A stretch of DNA of 7,621 nt from Flavobacteriaceae bacterium (GTDB taxonomy: Bacteria > Bacteroidota > Bacteroidia > Flavobacteriales > Flavobacteriaceae): assembly GCA_015493405.1 (NCBI GenBank), contig WGDF01000068.1, positions 1-7,621 of the forward strand. The letters are read 5' to 3'. How positions within the stretch are numbered: position 1 is the stretch's first letter; each line of letters opens with the position of its first letter. Below, piece after piece: positions 1 to 6,891 of the stretch. Both the position numbers and the translations under genes were made by a program. Under the pieces are notes generated by a model. That model had not been told where the DNA came from. It did not search any database and saw nothing but the letters and a program-made list of their open reading frames with translations.

Positions 1-1501
1 GCAAGCCCCAACGTCCGGCTTCTATGGTATAAGGCACATTGGGAAAAGAATCGCAGGGTGATAAATGTTTTTGATTGATAGCAGTGGCATATACAAAGGG
101 TTTAAACGTAGAGCCGACTTGTCGGGCACCTTGTTTCACATGATCATATTTGAAATGCTTGAAATTTATGCCGCCAACCCAAGCTTTGATATGTCCGGTG
201 GCCGGATCCATTGACATTAAGCCTGCTTGTAAAAACCGTTTGTAATATCTGATGGAATCCAAAGGCGTCATAATGGTATCGATATCGCCATTCCAAGAAA
301 ACAAACGCATTTTGATTTTTTTATGGAAGCTTTTTTCAATGTCTTTATCACTCAAACCGGATTTTTTCATAACACGCCACCGTTCTGACCGGTGCATCGC
401 TTGTTTCATAATTTTAGCAATTTCTTTTTGCGTGGCTTTAGGCCCTAATTTAGGAAAATAAAACGGCGCATTTTTGAGGTGTTTCGCTTGTTGATCAAAA
501 ACCGCTTGCAGACGTTTCATATGTTGTTTGACAGCGGCTTCTGCATGAGCTTGCAAGCGCGAATCAATGGTTGTATAAATTTTAAGCCCATCAGTGTAAA
601 TGCTGTATTTACTCCCATCGGATTTGGGATGATTTTTGGCCCAGTTGCCGACAAAACGACGAATATATTCCCTTAAATAAGTTGCCATACCTTCATCGTG
701 ACGTTCAGGACGAAATTCCAGTTTTAATGGCAATTTTTGCAATGAATCTTTTTGTTTTTGTGTGATAAACCCGTTTTTAGCCATTTGGTGCAAAACGACA
801 TTGCGACGTTTTTTGGTGCGTTCGGGACGACTTATCGGCCGGAAATAAGCCGGATTTTTAAGCATGCCAACTAATGTAGCGGCTTCTTCTATTTTGAGGT
901 CTTTAGGTTCTTTATTGAAATAGATACGTGAAGCTGATTTGATCCCAACACCTTGATTGAGCCAATCGAACTGATTGAGATACATCGCGATGATTTCATC
1001 TTTGGTATATTGTTTTTCAAGCCGAACCGCTATAATTTGTTCTTTTATTTTTTGTAAAACTTTTTTTAGAAAGCCGGCATGTTCGCGCTTATGAAAGAGC
1101 AATTTTGAAAGTTGTTGTGTGATGGTGCTACCGCCACCCTTTTTTCCTGCAAATGCAATGGCACGGGTCAAACTGCGAAAATCGATACCCGAATGGGAAT
1201 AATAACGTTCGTCTTCAGTAGCGACCAAAGCTTTTGGTAAATAAGGTGATAATTCATCAAAACGAATCGGTGTCCGGTTTTCTTTGATATAAAATTTTCC
1301 AATGACTTTACCATCATCGGAAAAAATTTGGGTAGATAAATTTGATTTCGGATTTTCCAAGACTTCAAAATCAGGCATATAACCCAAATAACCTTTGGCG
1401 GCCAAAAATAATATGAATACAATACTAAAGAGTCCTCCTAAAAAAAGGAGCCAAAACCATCGGACATATTTTTTATATGTTGAAACTGTTTTTTTTGCCA
1501 T
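1..1501 (-). CDS. mrcA: Class A penicillin-binding protein 1A (bifunctional transglycosylase/transpeptidase), 3' end cut by window edge
   Basis: The reading frame is open for 500 codons from the ATG at 1501 to the left edge, with no stop. The protein makes and cross-links peptidoglycan at the inner membrane. A short basic N-terminus is followed by one membrane segment (about residues 15-36). The GT51 transglycosylase domain follows: ATEDERYY (94-101, catalytic Glu96), GGGSTITQQ (122-130), EIIAMYLNQ (169-177) and RRNVVL (232-237). The transpeptidase domain begins around residue 430, with the SxxK motif STFK at 464-467, so Ser464 is the acylated nucleophile. The SxN and KTG motifs would lie beyond the edge; family members usually run to roughly 750-800 residues, so about a third is missing. 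The region 250-420, between the two domains, is typical of Bacteroidota homologues. It is the last visible gene of the ricT-gldH operon, 18 bp after gldH. Identification is firm; the symbol (mrcA or ponA) is a convention. Confidence 0.96.
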   Translation of the reverse strand, partial: MAKKTVSTYKKYVRWFWLLFLGGLFSIVFILFLAAKGYLGYMPDFEVLENPKSNLSTQIFSDDGKVIGKFYIKENRTPIRFDELSPYLPKALVATEDERYYSHSGIDFRSLTRAIAFAGKKGGGSTITQQLSKLLFHKREHAGFLKKVLQKIKEQIIAVRLEKQYTKDEIIAMYLNQFDWLNQGVGIKSASRIYFNKEPKDLKIEEAATLVGMLKNPAYFRPISRPERTKKRRNVVLHQMAKNGFITQKQKDSLQKLPLKLEFRPERHDEGMATYLREYIRRFVGNWAKNHPKSDGSKYSIYTDGLKIYTTIDSRLQAHAEAAVKQHMKRLQAVFDQQAKHLKNAPFYFPKLGPKATQKEIAKIMKQAMHRSERWRVMKKSGLSDKDIEKSFHKKIKMRLFSWNGDIDTIMTPLDSIRYYKRFLQAGLMSMDPATGHIKAWVGGINFKHFKYDHVKQGARQVGSTFKPFVYATAINQKHLSPCDSFPNVPYTIEAGRWGL

Positions 1502-1519
1502 TTATAATTTAATCGTTAA

Positions 1520-2002
1520 TTATTTATGTGTTGATTCAATAATAATACCAACTGTTTTAATGCCGGGCAGAATTTCATCTCCCGAAACATTTCCGGATTT
1601 TCGATCGGCTTGTTGTATGCTGATGTGAACCGGAACGGTATCCTTAAACGTATAATTTTTTTTATAGACCAGTTTACTTTCTTTCAAATCCCAAATGCCG
1701 CTGCCGAGCCACCGGCCCTTTTCGTCAGCCATAGCATATTCCAAAGTATCAATAATTTGCTGCTGTCCTTGGGCCATTTTACCAATTAAAAAAAGATTAG
1801 CATAAGGATATTTTTGATCATTTCTAATCAAGAAAAACAGATTGTAAGTCTGTGGCGCATGTTGCGGTTTAAAATTTAAATGCACCAAGCTGTCTTTATG
1901 CCAACCACTGTCATTGATGTCTTTGGTTTGTTCAAACACAACCGCATTTTGACAACTGATGGTCAAGAAAATTAATATGATGAGAATCCAATTATTTTTC
2001 AT
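1520..2002 (-). CDS. gldH: Gliding motility lipoprotein GldH
   Basis: This 160-residue lipoprotein is needed for gliding in Flavobacterium; its exact role in the Gld/T9SS machinery is unclear, and non-gliding Bacteroidota also carry it. The N-terminus is a lipoprotein signal peptide: K2, a hydrophobic stretch (5-13), then LTISC with lipidated Cys17, a loose lipobox as is common in this phylum. The mature part shows the pattern I associate with GldH: YPYANLFLI (65-73), DTLEYAMAD (85-93) and GRWLGSG (96-102). The frame is open further upstream to an ATG at 2239, but I choose 2002. Starting there puts the signal peptide at the true N-terminus and gives the usual family length, and the extra 79 codons lie wholly inside ricT. 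This start overlaps the ricT stop by 11 bp, so translation is probably coupled. The PBP gene follows after 18 bp. Confidence 0.93.
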   Translation of the reverse strand: MKNNWILIILIFLTISCQNAVVFEQTKDINDSGWHKDSLVHLNFKPQHAPQTYNLFFLIRNDQKYPYANLFLIGKMAQGQQQIIDTLEYAMADEKGRWLGSGIWDLKESKLVYKKNYTFKDTVPVHISIQQADRKSGNVSGDEILPGIKTVGIIIESTHK

Positions 2003-3290
2003 TAGATTTTCGGTTACCGTTAGTATTTGATTTTTTACGTCTGTTTTTATGCCGTTTATTTTTATTTGACAACTGATTTTTATGAGGGGCTTGTGATTGC
2101 TCGGCTCCTTTGGATAGGTTATTCTTTGGCGAATTATTTTTTGATTGAGGTTTCCGGCGTTTTTTCTTTCTGCGTTTGCGTTTAATATCGTCAAAACGAT
2201 TGATATTATCTTGACCGACAACATTCTCAAAATTTTCAACCGGTTTCATCTCTTGCATTGATAATTCGGCAGCATATTCTTCCAAACTAACTACTTTTTG
2301 ACCTTGTTTATTGTTATCAATAATTTCATTAACTTGATCTAATGTCAGTTTATGCCAAGTGTTACCGTTTTCTTTATAATCGGTATAAGCATACCAGAGG
2401 TGCCCTTTGAAAATATCCGATTTAATCCATTTGGCTTTACCTTTTTCGGTTTCCAATTGTAAATTGTGAGCCGGAAAGTCGGCTAAAGCATCGACATAAG
2501 AATCCAATTCGAAATTTAAGCAACACTTAAGTTTACCGCATTGTCCTGCCAATTTTTGAGGATTTAAGGACAACTGTTGGTATTTGGCGGCTGAAGTGCT
2601 CACACTTCTAAAATCTGTCATCCAAGAAGAGCAACAAAGTTCGCGCCCACAAGATCCGATACCACCTAAACGCGCGGCTTCTTGTCTAAAACCAATCTGA
2701 CGCATTTCGATTCGGGTTGAAAACTCTCGAGCCAAATCTTTGATTAGACTCCTAAAATCAACACGTCCGTCAGCGGTATAATAAAAGGTTACTTTGGTAC
2801 CGTCCCCTTGATATTCGACATCGGAAATCTTCATCTGTAAGCCATGTTTGATGACATACTCGCGTGCTTTGTGTTTAACCTTTTCCTCCTTTAGTCGGTA
2901 TTGTTGCCACTTGTCTATATCACGTTGACTGGCTTTACGGTAAACCTTATTTACCTCTTCTTTCTGAGGATTAAAGTTTTTCTTTTTCATCTGCAAACGC
3001 ACCATCTCGCCGGTGGCAGAAACCATACCGATATCATGGCCCGACTTGGCTTCAACTGCTACCGTATCTCCTACATAAAGTTCCAATCCATTGATTTCAA
3101 AAAATTCTTTTCTAGAGTTTTTAAAACGAACTTCGACATAAGGAAAGGGTGTCATACCGGCTGCTAAAGGCACATCGACTAACCAATCAAAAACAGTTAG
3201 TTTATTACAGCCTTTCATATCACAAGTTCCAACTTTGGAACATCCGGGGGTTTTATTTTGAATTGCTAAATCGCAAGTATCTATTTTCAT
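1992..3290 (-). CDS. ricT: RicT/YaaT-family PSP1-domain protein (iron-sulfur RNA-processing regulator)
   Basis: A 432-residue cytosolic protein. In Bacillus subtilis, RicT (YaaT) forms a complex with RicA and RicF that binds [4Fe-4S] clusters and modulates RNase Y mRNA cleavage; that role here is inferred from family. The PSP1 C-terminal domain spans about 135-225, including DGRVDFRSLIKDLA (174-187) and EMRQIGFRQEAARLGG (195-210). Two C-x4-CC motifs, CGRELCC (214-220) and CGKLKCC (251-257), are the likely cluster ligands. There is a short Cys-rich N-terminus (Cys6, 17, 23, 28), which Bacteroidota homologues commonly carry. A Lys/Arg-rich, low-complexity tail (about 369-432, with KRKRRKKKRRK at 370-380) looks disordered and may bind nucleic acid. 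It starts at the ATG at 3290, directly before the Cys-rich segment, and no Shine-Dalgarno sequence is visible. It is the first gene of the operon with gldH and the PBP gene. Confidence 0.9.
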   Translation of the reverse strand: MKIDTCDLAIQNKTPGCSKVGTCDMKGCNKLTVFDWLVDVPLAAGMTPFPYVEVRFKNSRKEFFEINGLELYVGDTVAVEAKSGHDIGMVSATGEMVRLQMKKKNFNPQKEEVNKVYRKASQRDIDKWQQYRLKEEKVKHKAREYVIKHGLQMKISDVEYQGDGTKVTFYYTADGRVDFRSLIKDLAREFSTRIEMRQIGFRQEAARLGGIGSCGRELCCSSWMTDFRSVSTSAAKYQQLSLNPQKLAGQCGKLKCCLNFELDSYVDALADFPAHNLQLETEKGKAKWIKSDIFKGHLWYAYTDYKENGNTWHKLTLDQVNEIIDNNKQGQKVVSLEEYAAELSMQEMKPVENFENVVGQDNINRFDDIKRKRRKKKRRKPQSKNNSPKNNLSKGAEQSQAPHKNQLSNKNKRHKNRRKKSNTNGNRKSNEK

Positions 3291-3357
3291 TTGATTGTAT
3301 TCTAATGAGATTAAAATCCATATTTCAAATAATCAAAACGGCCTGAAATACAATTTA

Positions 3358-3365
3358 CAAATATA
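3358..3365 (-). promoter_or_regulatory. Probable -7 box of the ricT-gldH-PBP operon promoter
   Basis: On the minus strand these bases read TATATTTG, a perfect match to the Bacteroidota -7 consensus TAnnTTTG. The box lies 67 bases upstream of the ricT ATG, giving a predicted leader of roughly 60 nt. No good TTG -33 element sits at the expected distance, so the call rests on the -7 box and its position after an upstream terminator. Confidence 0.5.
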
Positions 3366-3403
3366 ATGAAAAATTAATGGTGATATATTTTAAATTATAT
3401 TCC

Positions 3404-3438
3404 GGTAAAAGGATTTCTTATAAGAATATCATTTTACC
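3404..3438. repeat. 35-nt imperfect inverted repeat in the ricT upstream region
   Basis: GGTAAAA (3404-3410) pairs with TTTTACC (3432-3438). After a G-A mismatch, GAT (3412-3414) pairs with ATC (3428-3430). Past a single bulged T (3427), the core is the perfect 12-bp palindrome TTCTTATAAGAA (3415-3426). On the plus strand the repeat is followed by TGTTTTTTATT, like an intrinsic terminator, yet no plus-strand gene precedes it. On the minus strand no T-run follows. It lies between the terminator of the DUF4270 operon and the ricT promoter, so it could be an operator, a backup terminator or the end of an antisense RNA. The base pairing is plainly visible; the function is not known. Confidence 0.55.
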
Positions 3439-3463
3439 TGTTTTTTATTAATCTTAATCATAA

Positions 3464-3497
3464 AAAACTGTTACAATAAAAGCATTGTAACAGTTTT
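3464..3497 (-). terminator. Intrinsic terminator of the GT5-DUF4270 operon
   Basis: A perfect 14-bp inverted repeat, AAAACTGTTACAAT (3464-3477) and ATTGTAACAGTTTT (3484-3497), encloses a 6-nt loop. On the minus strand the second arm runs into a row of six Ts. It begins 20 bases after the DUF4270 stop codon. The stem is AT-rich (3 G-C pairs), as expected in this genome. On the plus strand no T-run follows, so it acts on minus-strand transcripts. Confidence 0.85.
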
Positions 3498-3517
3498 GTG
3501 TCAAAAAAACGTTTTAA

Positions 3518-5083
3518 TTATTGAGGTTGGGAGTAATGAATTTTTAAAACCGGTTTTAAGGCTACATTATTGCTTTGATTACCATACAAAATGACACCTT
3601 TAGGATTGTAAGCATCGGGGTCTCTAAATAAATCTTTAGTTTTTAAAGGTTTAACAACCATGCTACATACACGTAAACCCAATTTAACATTGGTTGAATC
3701 ATTTTTGATGACATCTCTAATATGTCTCGTTATTCCGAATTTGTAATAATGGTTACCATCTTTGTCAACATGCAATTTGCCATCATAATAATTATAATCA
3801 TTGTCGGTGTTATTTTCGGGAGCATATAAATCTTCCAGATTTTTTTTATCATCAAAATTATACAAACATAAGCGCTGGGTCTGAGCTAACATTTCGTCGG
3901 TTTGGGCTTGATCAACATAGAGATATAATTCCGCCTGATTGATTAACCAATCGCTCAAGCGCAAATCTCTCAATTGTTGTTCGCTAAATAATTGAATGAC
4001 CGCTTCGGAACCGGCATCACCTTTTAAAGTAATATCGGCGTCGCCATTGATCATATCGCTATTATTAATAGCATTTTGAAAATAAGATGAAAAATTATTT
4101 TCATAGTGATTGACCGTTGTGCTACCAAGCGGCATAACTATTTCTTTGTAAACCGTTTTTATGGTATCATCAGATGTATCCGAAGGGGTGCCGTTATCGT
4201 CCGTTTCATCTCGCGTGTATTGAAGCGTTATTTTGGCTTTTTGGTAGGGCAACTGCATAAATAAACCTTGATTGTTATCCGAAATTGCTTCTATATAAAC
4301 ACCTCTGAAATAATCCTGAAAACTTTGTAAATTGGTTAAAACATCTTCGCCTGAATGGTCAAATATTTTATGTCTGAAAAAGGTGGTATCTAACTGTATC
4401 ACCATCTGTGGGCTTAAAGAATCTTTGACAATTTTATCGCCATTATCATCTAATTTGAAAGTGCCGTCTTCATTTCTTTTATAAGTAATATATGGATCTG
4501 CATTGACATTAAAGCCAATGGTATCGGCAATCACCGTTGATTTAAAAGGAGAAAAGTCAAAATCAGAATAAAAATAACGTGGTGTTTCAAGATTGTTATC
4601 CGGATCATAAGAAGTCAATAAATATGTCAATTCCTGTATTTTGATTTCAAAGGAATGCGTCCCATAAATGGAATCCAATTTATATGTCGTATTCTGATTG
4701 TCGGTAACTGTATGCGAAAAGAAAGGGATGGTCAATTGGGCACCCAAAATTTTGATATTTTGCCCTAAATCATCTTTAAAACTTTTGACATCGGGAAAAA
4801 TATCACTGACAATATCGGCCTTTAAATGCCCTAATTTCGGATCGGCATAAATACCTAAAGAGGCAACCGGAAGGTTACTACCCGCTATGTTTTTAGAAGA
4901 TGTACTGAAAACTTTTGACACGCCTTGATCGTAAATTTTTACGCTGGCATCCTTGTAAAGCTTGCCTTCAAAATGTGGCTTGTCCACCAGTCCTATCCCT
5001 ATGGTTGTAAATTCTTTTTTGCAAGACGTATTTAAAATTAATGCTAATACCAGCACTATTAAACTTATTTTTTTGTTTAACAT
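3518..5083 (-). CDS. DUF4270-family lipoprotein, function unknown
   Basis: A 521-residue protein that I recognise as DUF4270, an uncharacterised Bacteroidota family. The N-terminus is a lipoprotein signal: KK at 4-5, a long hydrophobic core (6-17), then LNTSC with lipidated Cys21. The residues after the Cys are KKEF, so charged residues immediately follow it; surface display is possible but unproven. The mature part looks beta-rich with no further membrane segment. Features resembling the family are FRGVYIEA (259-266), GSEAVIQLF (358-366), INQAELYLYV (381-390) and the C-terminal ALKPVLKIHYS (508-518). Three Asp/Asn/Gly-rich stretches (203-221, 292-307, 427-445) resemble calcium-binding loops but do not match a strict EF-hand. 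It is the second gene of an operon, 27 bp after the GT5-like gene, and is followed by a strong terminator. The family assignment is confident; no function can be given. Confidence 0.88.
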   Translation of the reverse strand: MLNKKISLIVLVLALILNTSCKKEFTTIGIGLVDKPHFEGKLYKDASVKIYDQGVSKVFSTSSKNIAGSNLPVASLGIYADPKLGHLKADIVSDIFPDVKSFKDDLGQNIKILGAQLTIPFFSHTVTDNQNTTYKLDSIYGTHSFEIKIQELTYLLTSYDPDNNLETPRYFYSDFDFSPFKSTVIADTIGFNVNADPYITYKRNEDGTFKLDDNGDKIVKDSLSPQMVIQLDTTFFRHKIFDHSGEDVLTNLQSFQDYFRGVYIEAISDNNQGLFMQLPYQKAKITLQYTRDETDDNGTPSDTSDDTIKTVYKEIVMPLGSTTVNHYENNFSSYFQNAINNSDMINGDADITLKGDAGSEAVIQLFSEQQLRDLRLSDWLINQAELYLYVDQAQTDEMLAQTQRLCLYNFDDKKNLEDLYAPENNTDNDYNYYDGKLHVDKDGNHYYKFGITRHIRDVIKNDSTNVKLGLRVCSMVVKPLKTKDLFRDPDAYNPKGVILYGNQSNNVALKPVLKIHYSQPQ

Positions 5084-5110
5084 ACAAATTTTTATTTTTA
5101 ATGATAATTA

Positions 5111-5941
5111 TTAATTGGACGGTGTTTTTTCTTCAAAAGCATCTACAATAACAGCTTTTAAATCGGCTTCATTTTCATCTAAATCGAAACCCGAGACATC
5201 CACAACTTTTAAATCTTTTTCTTCCAAATGTTTGGCAATAGCATCGGGGATATTTTTGGTTCGAAGAATGACACCATCGGCTAAATCAATAGCATTTTTA
5301 AGTAAGTTTATTTCGGTAGGATCGTTATATTTTTCGATAATTTCGTCCGGTAATTCATCAAAAACCAACTTATCTTTGATTTTTTCCGATAAGGGTTGTT
5401 TGAAAGTTTCATCGGTCAAAACTATATAAGTTTCGGCATCATGAAATAAGGGTTCATTTTTATAATATGTCTTGATATAAAGCGGCAAGAGACTTGTAAA
5501 CCAATCAAAAACCAAGATATAATTGGGGCGCCATTTCAGCTTTTTAACTGTTTCGACAATACCCTTGGCAAAAAACACGGCTCTACCGTCATTGTCTTCA
5601 AAAAGTTTTTGATCCGCATCTGCAAATCTGAATTTACGTTTGAAGAACTCATCATTGTCTATAAAATAAACTTGCATCCGCTCCTTTGGAATCGAAGCAA
5701 CCTTGATAATCAAAGGCATATCATCATCGTTAATAACAATATTGACGCCTGACAATCTAATCACTTCATGCAATTGATGCTTGCGTTCGTTAACAGTGCC
5801 GAAACGCGGCATAAACATACGAATTTGACTGCCTTTACTATTAGCTGAACGTGCAATTTTATAGGCTAGCTTAGCCGTATCGTCATTGTTAACATAAGGA
5901 AAAATTCCTGATGAAGCAATTAAAAAATTCTTAGTTTTCAT
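5111..5941 (-). CDS. Stand-alone glycogen/starch synthase (GT5) N-terminal domain protein
   Basis: A 276-residue cytosolic protein usually annotated 'glycogen/starch synthase' in Bacteroidota. It matches only the N-terminal Rossmann half of GT5 enzymes: a first strand with FLIASSGIFPYV (6-17), RMFMPRFG (41-48), HEVIRLSG (58-65), VYFIDNDEFFKR (91-102), FFAKGIVETVKKLKW (123-137), FDWFTSLLPLYIKT (145-158) and DAETYIVLTDE (168-178). Full synthases are about 470-480 residues; the C-terminal nucleotide-sugar domain is absent. The KxGGL loop expected after the first strand is replaced by residues around VNNDDTAK (17-24), and the usual HDWHT and IHN motifs have become FDWFT and LTD. Catalysis as a glycogen synthase therefore looks unlikely, and a binding or regulatory role is more plausible (inference). 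It is the first gene of the operon with DUF4270, divergent from panC. It starts at the ATG at 5941, just before the first beta strand, and ends in tandem TAA stops. Confidence 0.85.
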   Translation of the reverse strand: MKTKNFLIASSGIFPYVNNDDTAKLAYKIARSANSKGSQIRMFMPRFGTVNERKHQLHEVIRLSGVNIVINDDDMPLIIKVASIPKERMQVYFIDNDEFFKRKFRFADADQKLFEDNDGRAVFFAKGIVETVKKLKWRPNYILVFDWFTSLLPLYIKTYYKNEPLFHDAETYIVLTDETFKQPLSEKIKDKLVFDELPDEIIEKYNDPTEINLLKNAIDLADGVILRTKNIPDAIAKHLEEKDLKVVDVSGFDLDENEADLKAVIVDAFEEKTPSN

Positions 5942-5966
5942 AAAAATGAATCTTAGTATTGATTTA

Positions 5967-5974
5967 CAAAGATA
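5967..5974 (-). promoter_or_regulatory. Probable -7 box for the GT5-DUF4270 operon
   Basis: The minus strand reads TATCTTTG, a full match to TAnnTTTG. It lies 25 bases upstream of the GT5-like ATG at 5941, giving a leader of about 20 nt. The nearest upstream TTG on this strand (6003-6005) is 28 bases away, longer than the usual spacing, so the -33 element is weak or absent. Confidence 0.6.
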
Positions 5975-5987
5975 CGAATTTTTGATG

Positions 5988-5995
5988 TATATTTG
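5988..5995 (+). promoter_or_regulatory. Probable -7 box for the panC-ABC operon
   Basis: TATATTTG is a perfect match to TAnnTTTG and is identical to the box ahead of ricT. It ends 38 bases before the panC ATG at 6034, giving a leader of about 30 nt. A TTG at 5959-5961 is the nearest -33 candidate, but its 26-base spacing is a little long. Confidence 0.6.
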
Positions 5996-6033
5996 AAGCC
6001 ATCAACCCGCTTATTCTAGTTAAAATTTTCATA

Positions 6034-6879
6034 ATGAAAGTATTCCGACTCAAAAAAGAACTCCAAAAACAACTCTCAGAATTAAAAAAAGACGGTAAAA
6101 GTATCGGATTTGTGCCGACTATGGGAGCCTTACATCAAGGACATTTGGCTTTAGTTGAAGGGGCTTTGAAAGATAACGATGTTACAGTAGTCAGTATCTT
6201 TGTCAACCCGACTCAGTTTGATAATCCGGAAGATTTGAAAAAATATCCCAGAACTTTTGATACCGATGTAAATTTGCTTCATAAATTATCTGATACCATT
6301 CTTATATTTAAGCCTGACAGTTTAGATTTTTACGACGGAAACGTTGAAAGTCAACGGTTTAACTTTGACGGTTTGGAATTGGAAATGGAAGGCAAACACC
6401 GTCCGGGTCATTTTGACGGTGTTGGAACTGTGGTTAAAAAATTATTTGAAACCGTTCAACCTGATCGGGCTTATTTTGGCGAAAAGGATTTTCAGCAATT
6501 ACAAATTATTAAAAAATTGGTTGCCAAAGAAAAAATGCCCATAGAAATTGTTCCCATACCTATTTATCGTGAAACCGACGGTTTGGCTATGAGCTCACGC
6601 AATAAACGCCTGCAACCGGTTTATAGAAGGGCAGCGCCTTTTATATATCAAGTCTTGAAACAAGCCCGATTAATTTTTCAAAATCAAACGCCGGAAGCGA
6701 CCAAAGCATTTGTAACCCAAAGTATTGCTGCACATCCTTTTTTAGAGCTTGAATACTTTGAAATAGCCGATGAAAAGACACTCAAACCTATAAAAACAAA
6801 AATAAATAGTAACAAATACAGGGGATTTATCGTTGTGTATGCAGGTGAAGTGAGACTCATTGACAATATAAAACTCTAA
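6034..6879 (+). CDS. panC: Pantothenate synthetase (pantoate--beta-alanine ligase)
   Basis: This cytosolic enzyme joins pantoate and beta-alanine, using ATP through a pantoyl-adenylate, to make pantothenate for coenzyme A. The length of 281 residues is normal for the family. All nucleotidyltransferase-type signatures are present: PTMGALHQGH (28-37, with the HxGH-type HQGH at 34-37), SIFVNPTQF (54-62), GKHRPGHFDGV (120-130), YFGEKDFQQ (147-155) and the KMSKS-like AMSSRN (185-190). The ATG at 6034 has no Shine-Dalgarno sequence but an A/T-rich leader, and it starts just upstream of the first conserved strand. The gene is divergent from the GT5-like gene across 92 bp and is followed after 12 bp by an ABC ATPase, so the two are probably co-transcribed. 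panD, which often sits next to panC, is not here. No damage is visible. Confidence 0.97.
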   Translation: MKVFRLKKELQKQLSELKKDGKSIGFVPTMGALHQGHLALVEGALKDNDVTVVSIFVNPTQFDNPEDLKKYPRTFDTDVNLLHKLSDTILIFKPDSLDFYDGNVESQRFNFDGLELEMEGKHRPGHFDGVGTVVKKLFETVQPDRAYFGEKDFQQLQIIKKLVAKEKMPIEIVPIPIYRETDGLAMSSRNKRLQPVYRRAAPFIYQVLKQARLIFQNQTPEATKAFVTQSIAAHPFLELEYFEIADEKTLKPIKTKINSNKYRGFIVVYAGEVRLIDNIKL

Positions 6880-6891
6880 AAAAAATAAATT

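Noticed and set aside
252..676. Plus-strand open frames of 65-69 codons.
   Set aside because: They lie opposite the well-supported PBP coding frame, have no recognisable domain and show no start context.
1168..1628. Short open frames on both strands over the start of the PBP gene and the end of gldH.
   Set aside because: They overlap confidently identified genes in other frames and their proteins resemble nothing.
2003..2239. In-frame upstream extension of gldH to an ATG at 2239, giving a 239-residue protein.
   Set aside because: The extension lies wholly within ricT in another frame, would bury the lipoprotein signal peptide 79 residues in, and makes the protein far longer than GldH.
2901..3346. 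Plus-strand open frames of 88 and 65 codons opposite the 5' end of ricT.
   Set aside because: They are mirror frames of ricT with low-complexity hydrophobic translations and no promoter match; only the inverted repeat downstream keeps an antisense RNA possible.
5115..5429. Plus-strand 104-codon open frame.
   Set aside because: It is opposite the GT5-like gene and its Ser/Lys/Phe-rich translation is typical of an antisense frame of AT-rich coding DNA.
6344..6866. Two small open frames inside panC, one on each strand.
   Set aside because: panC is complete with all motifs, and these frames carry no independent signal.
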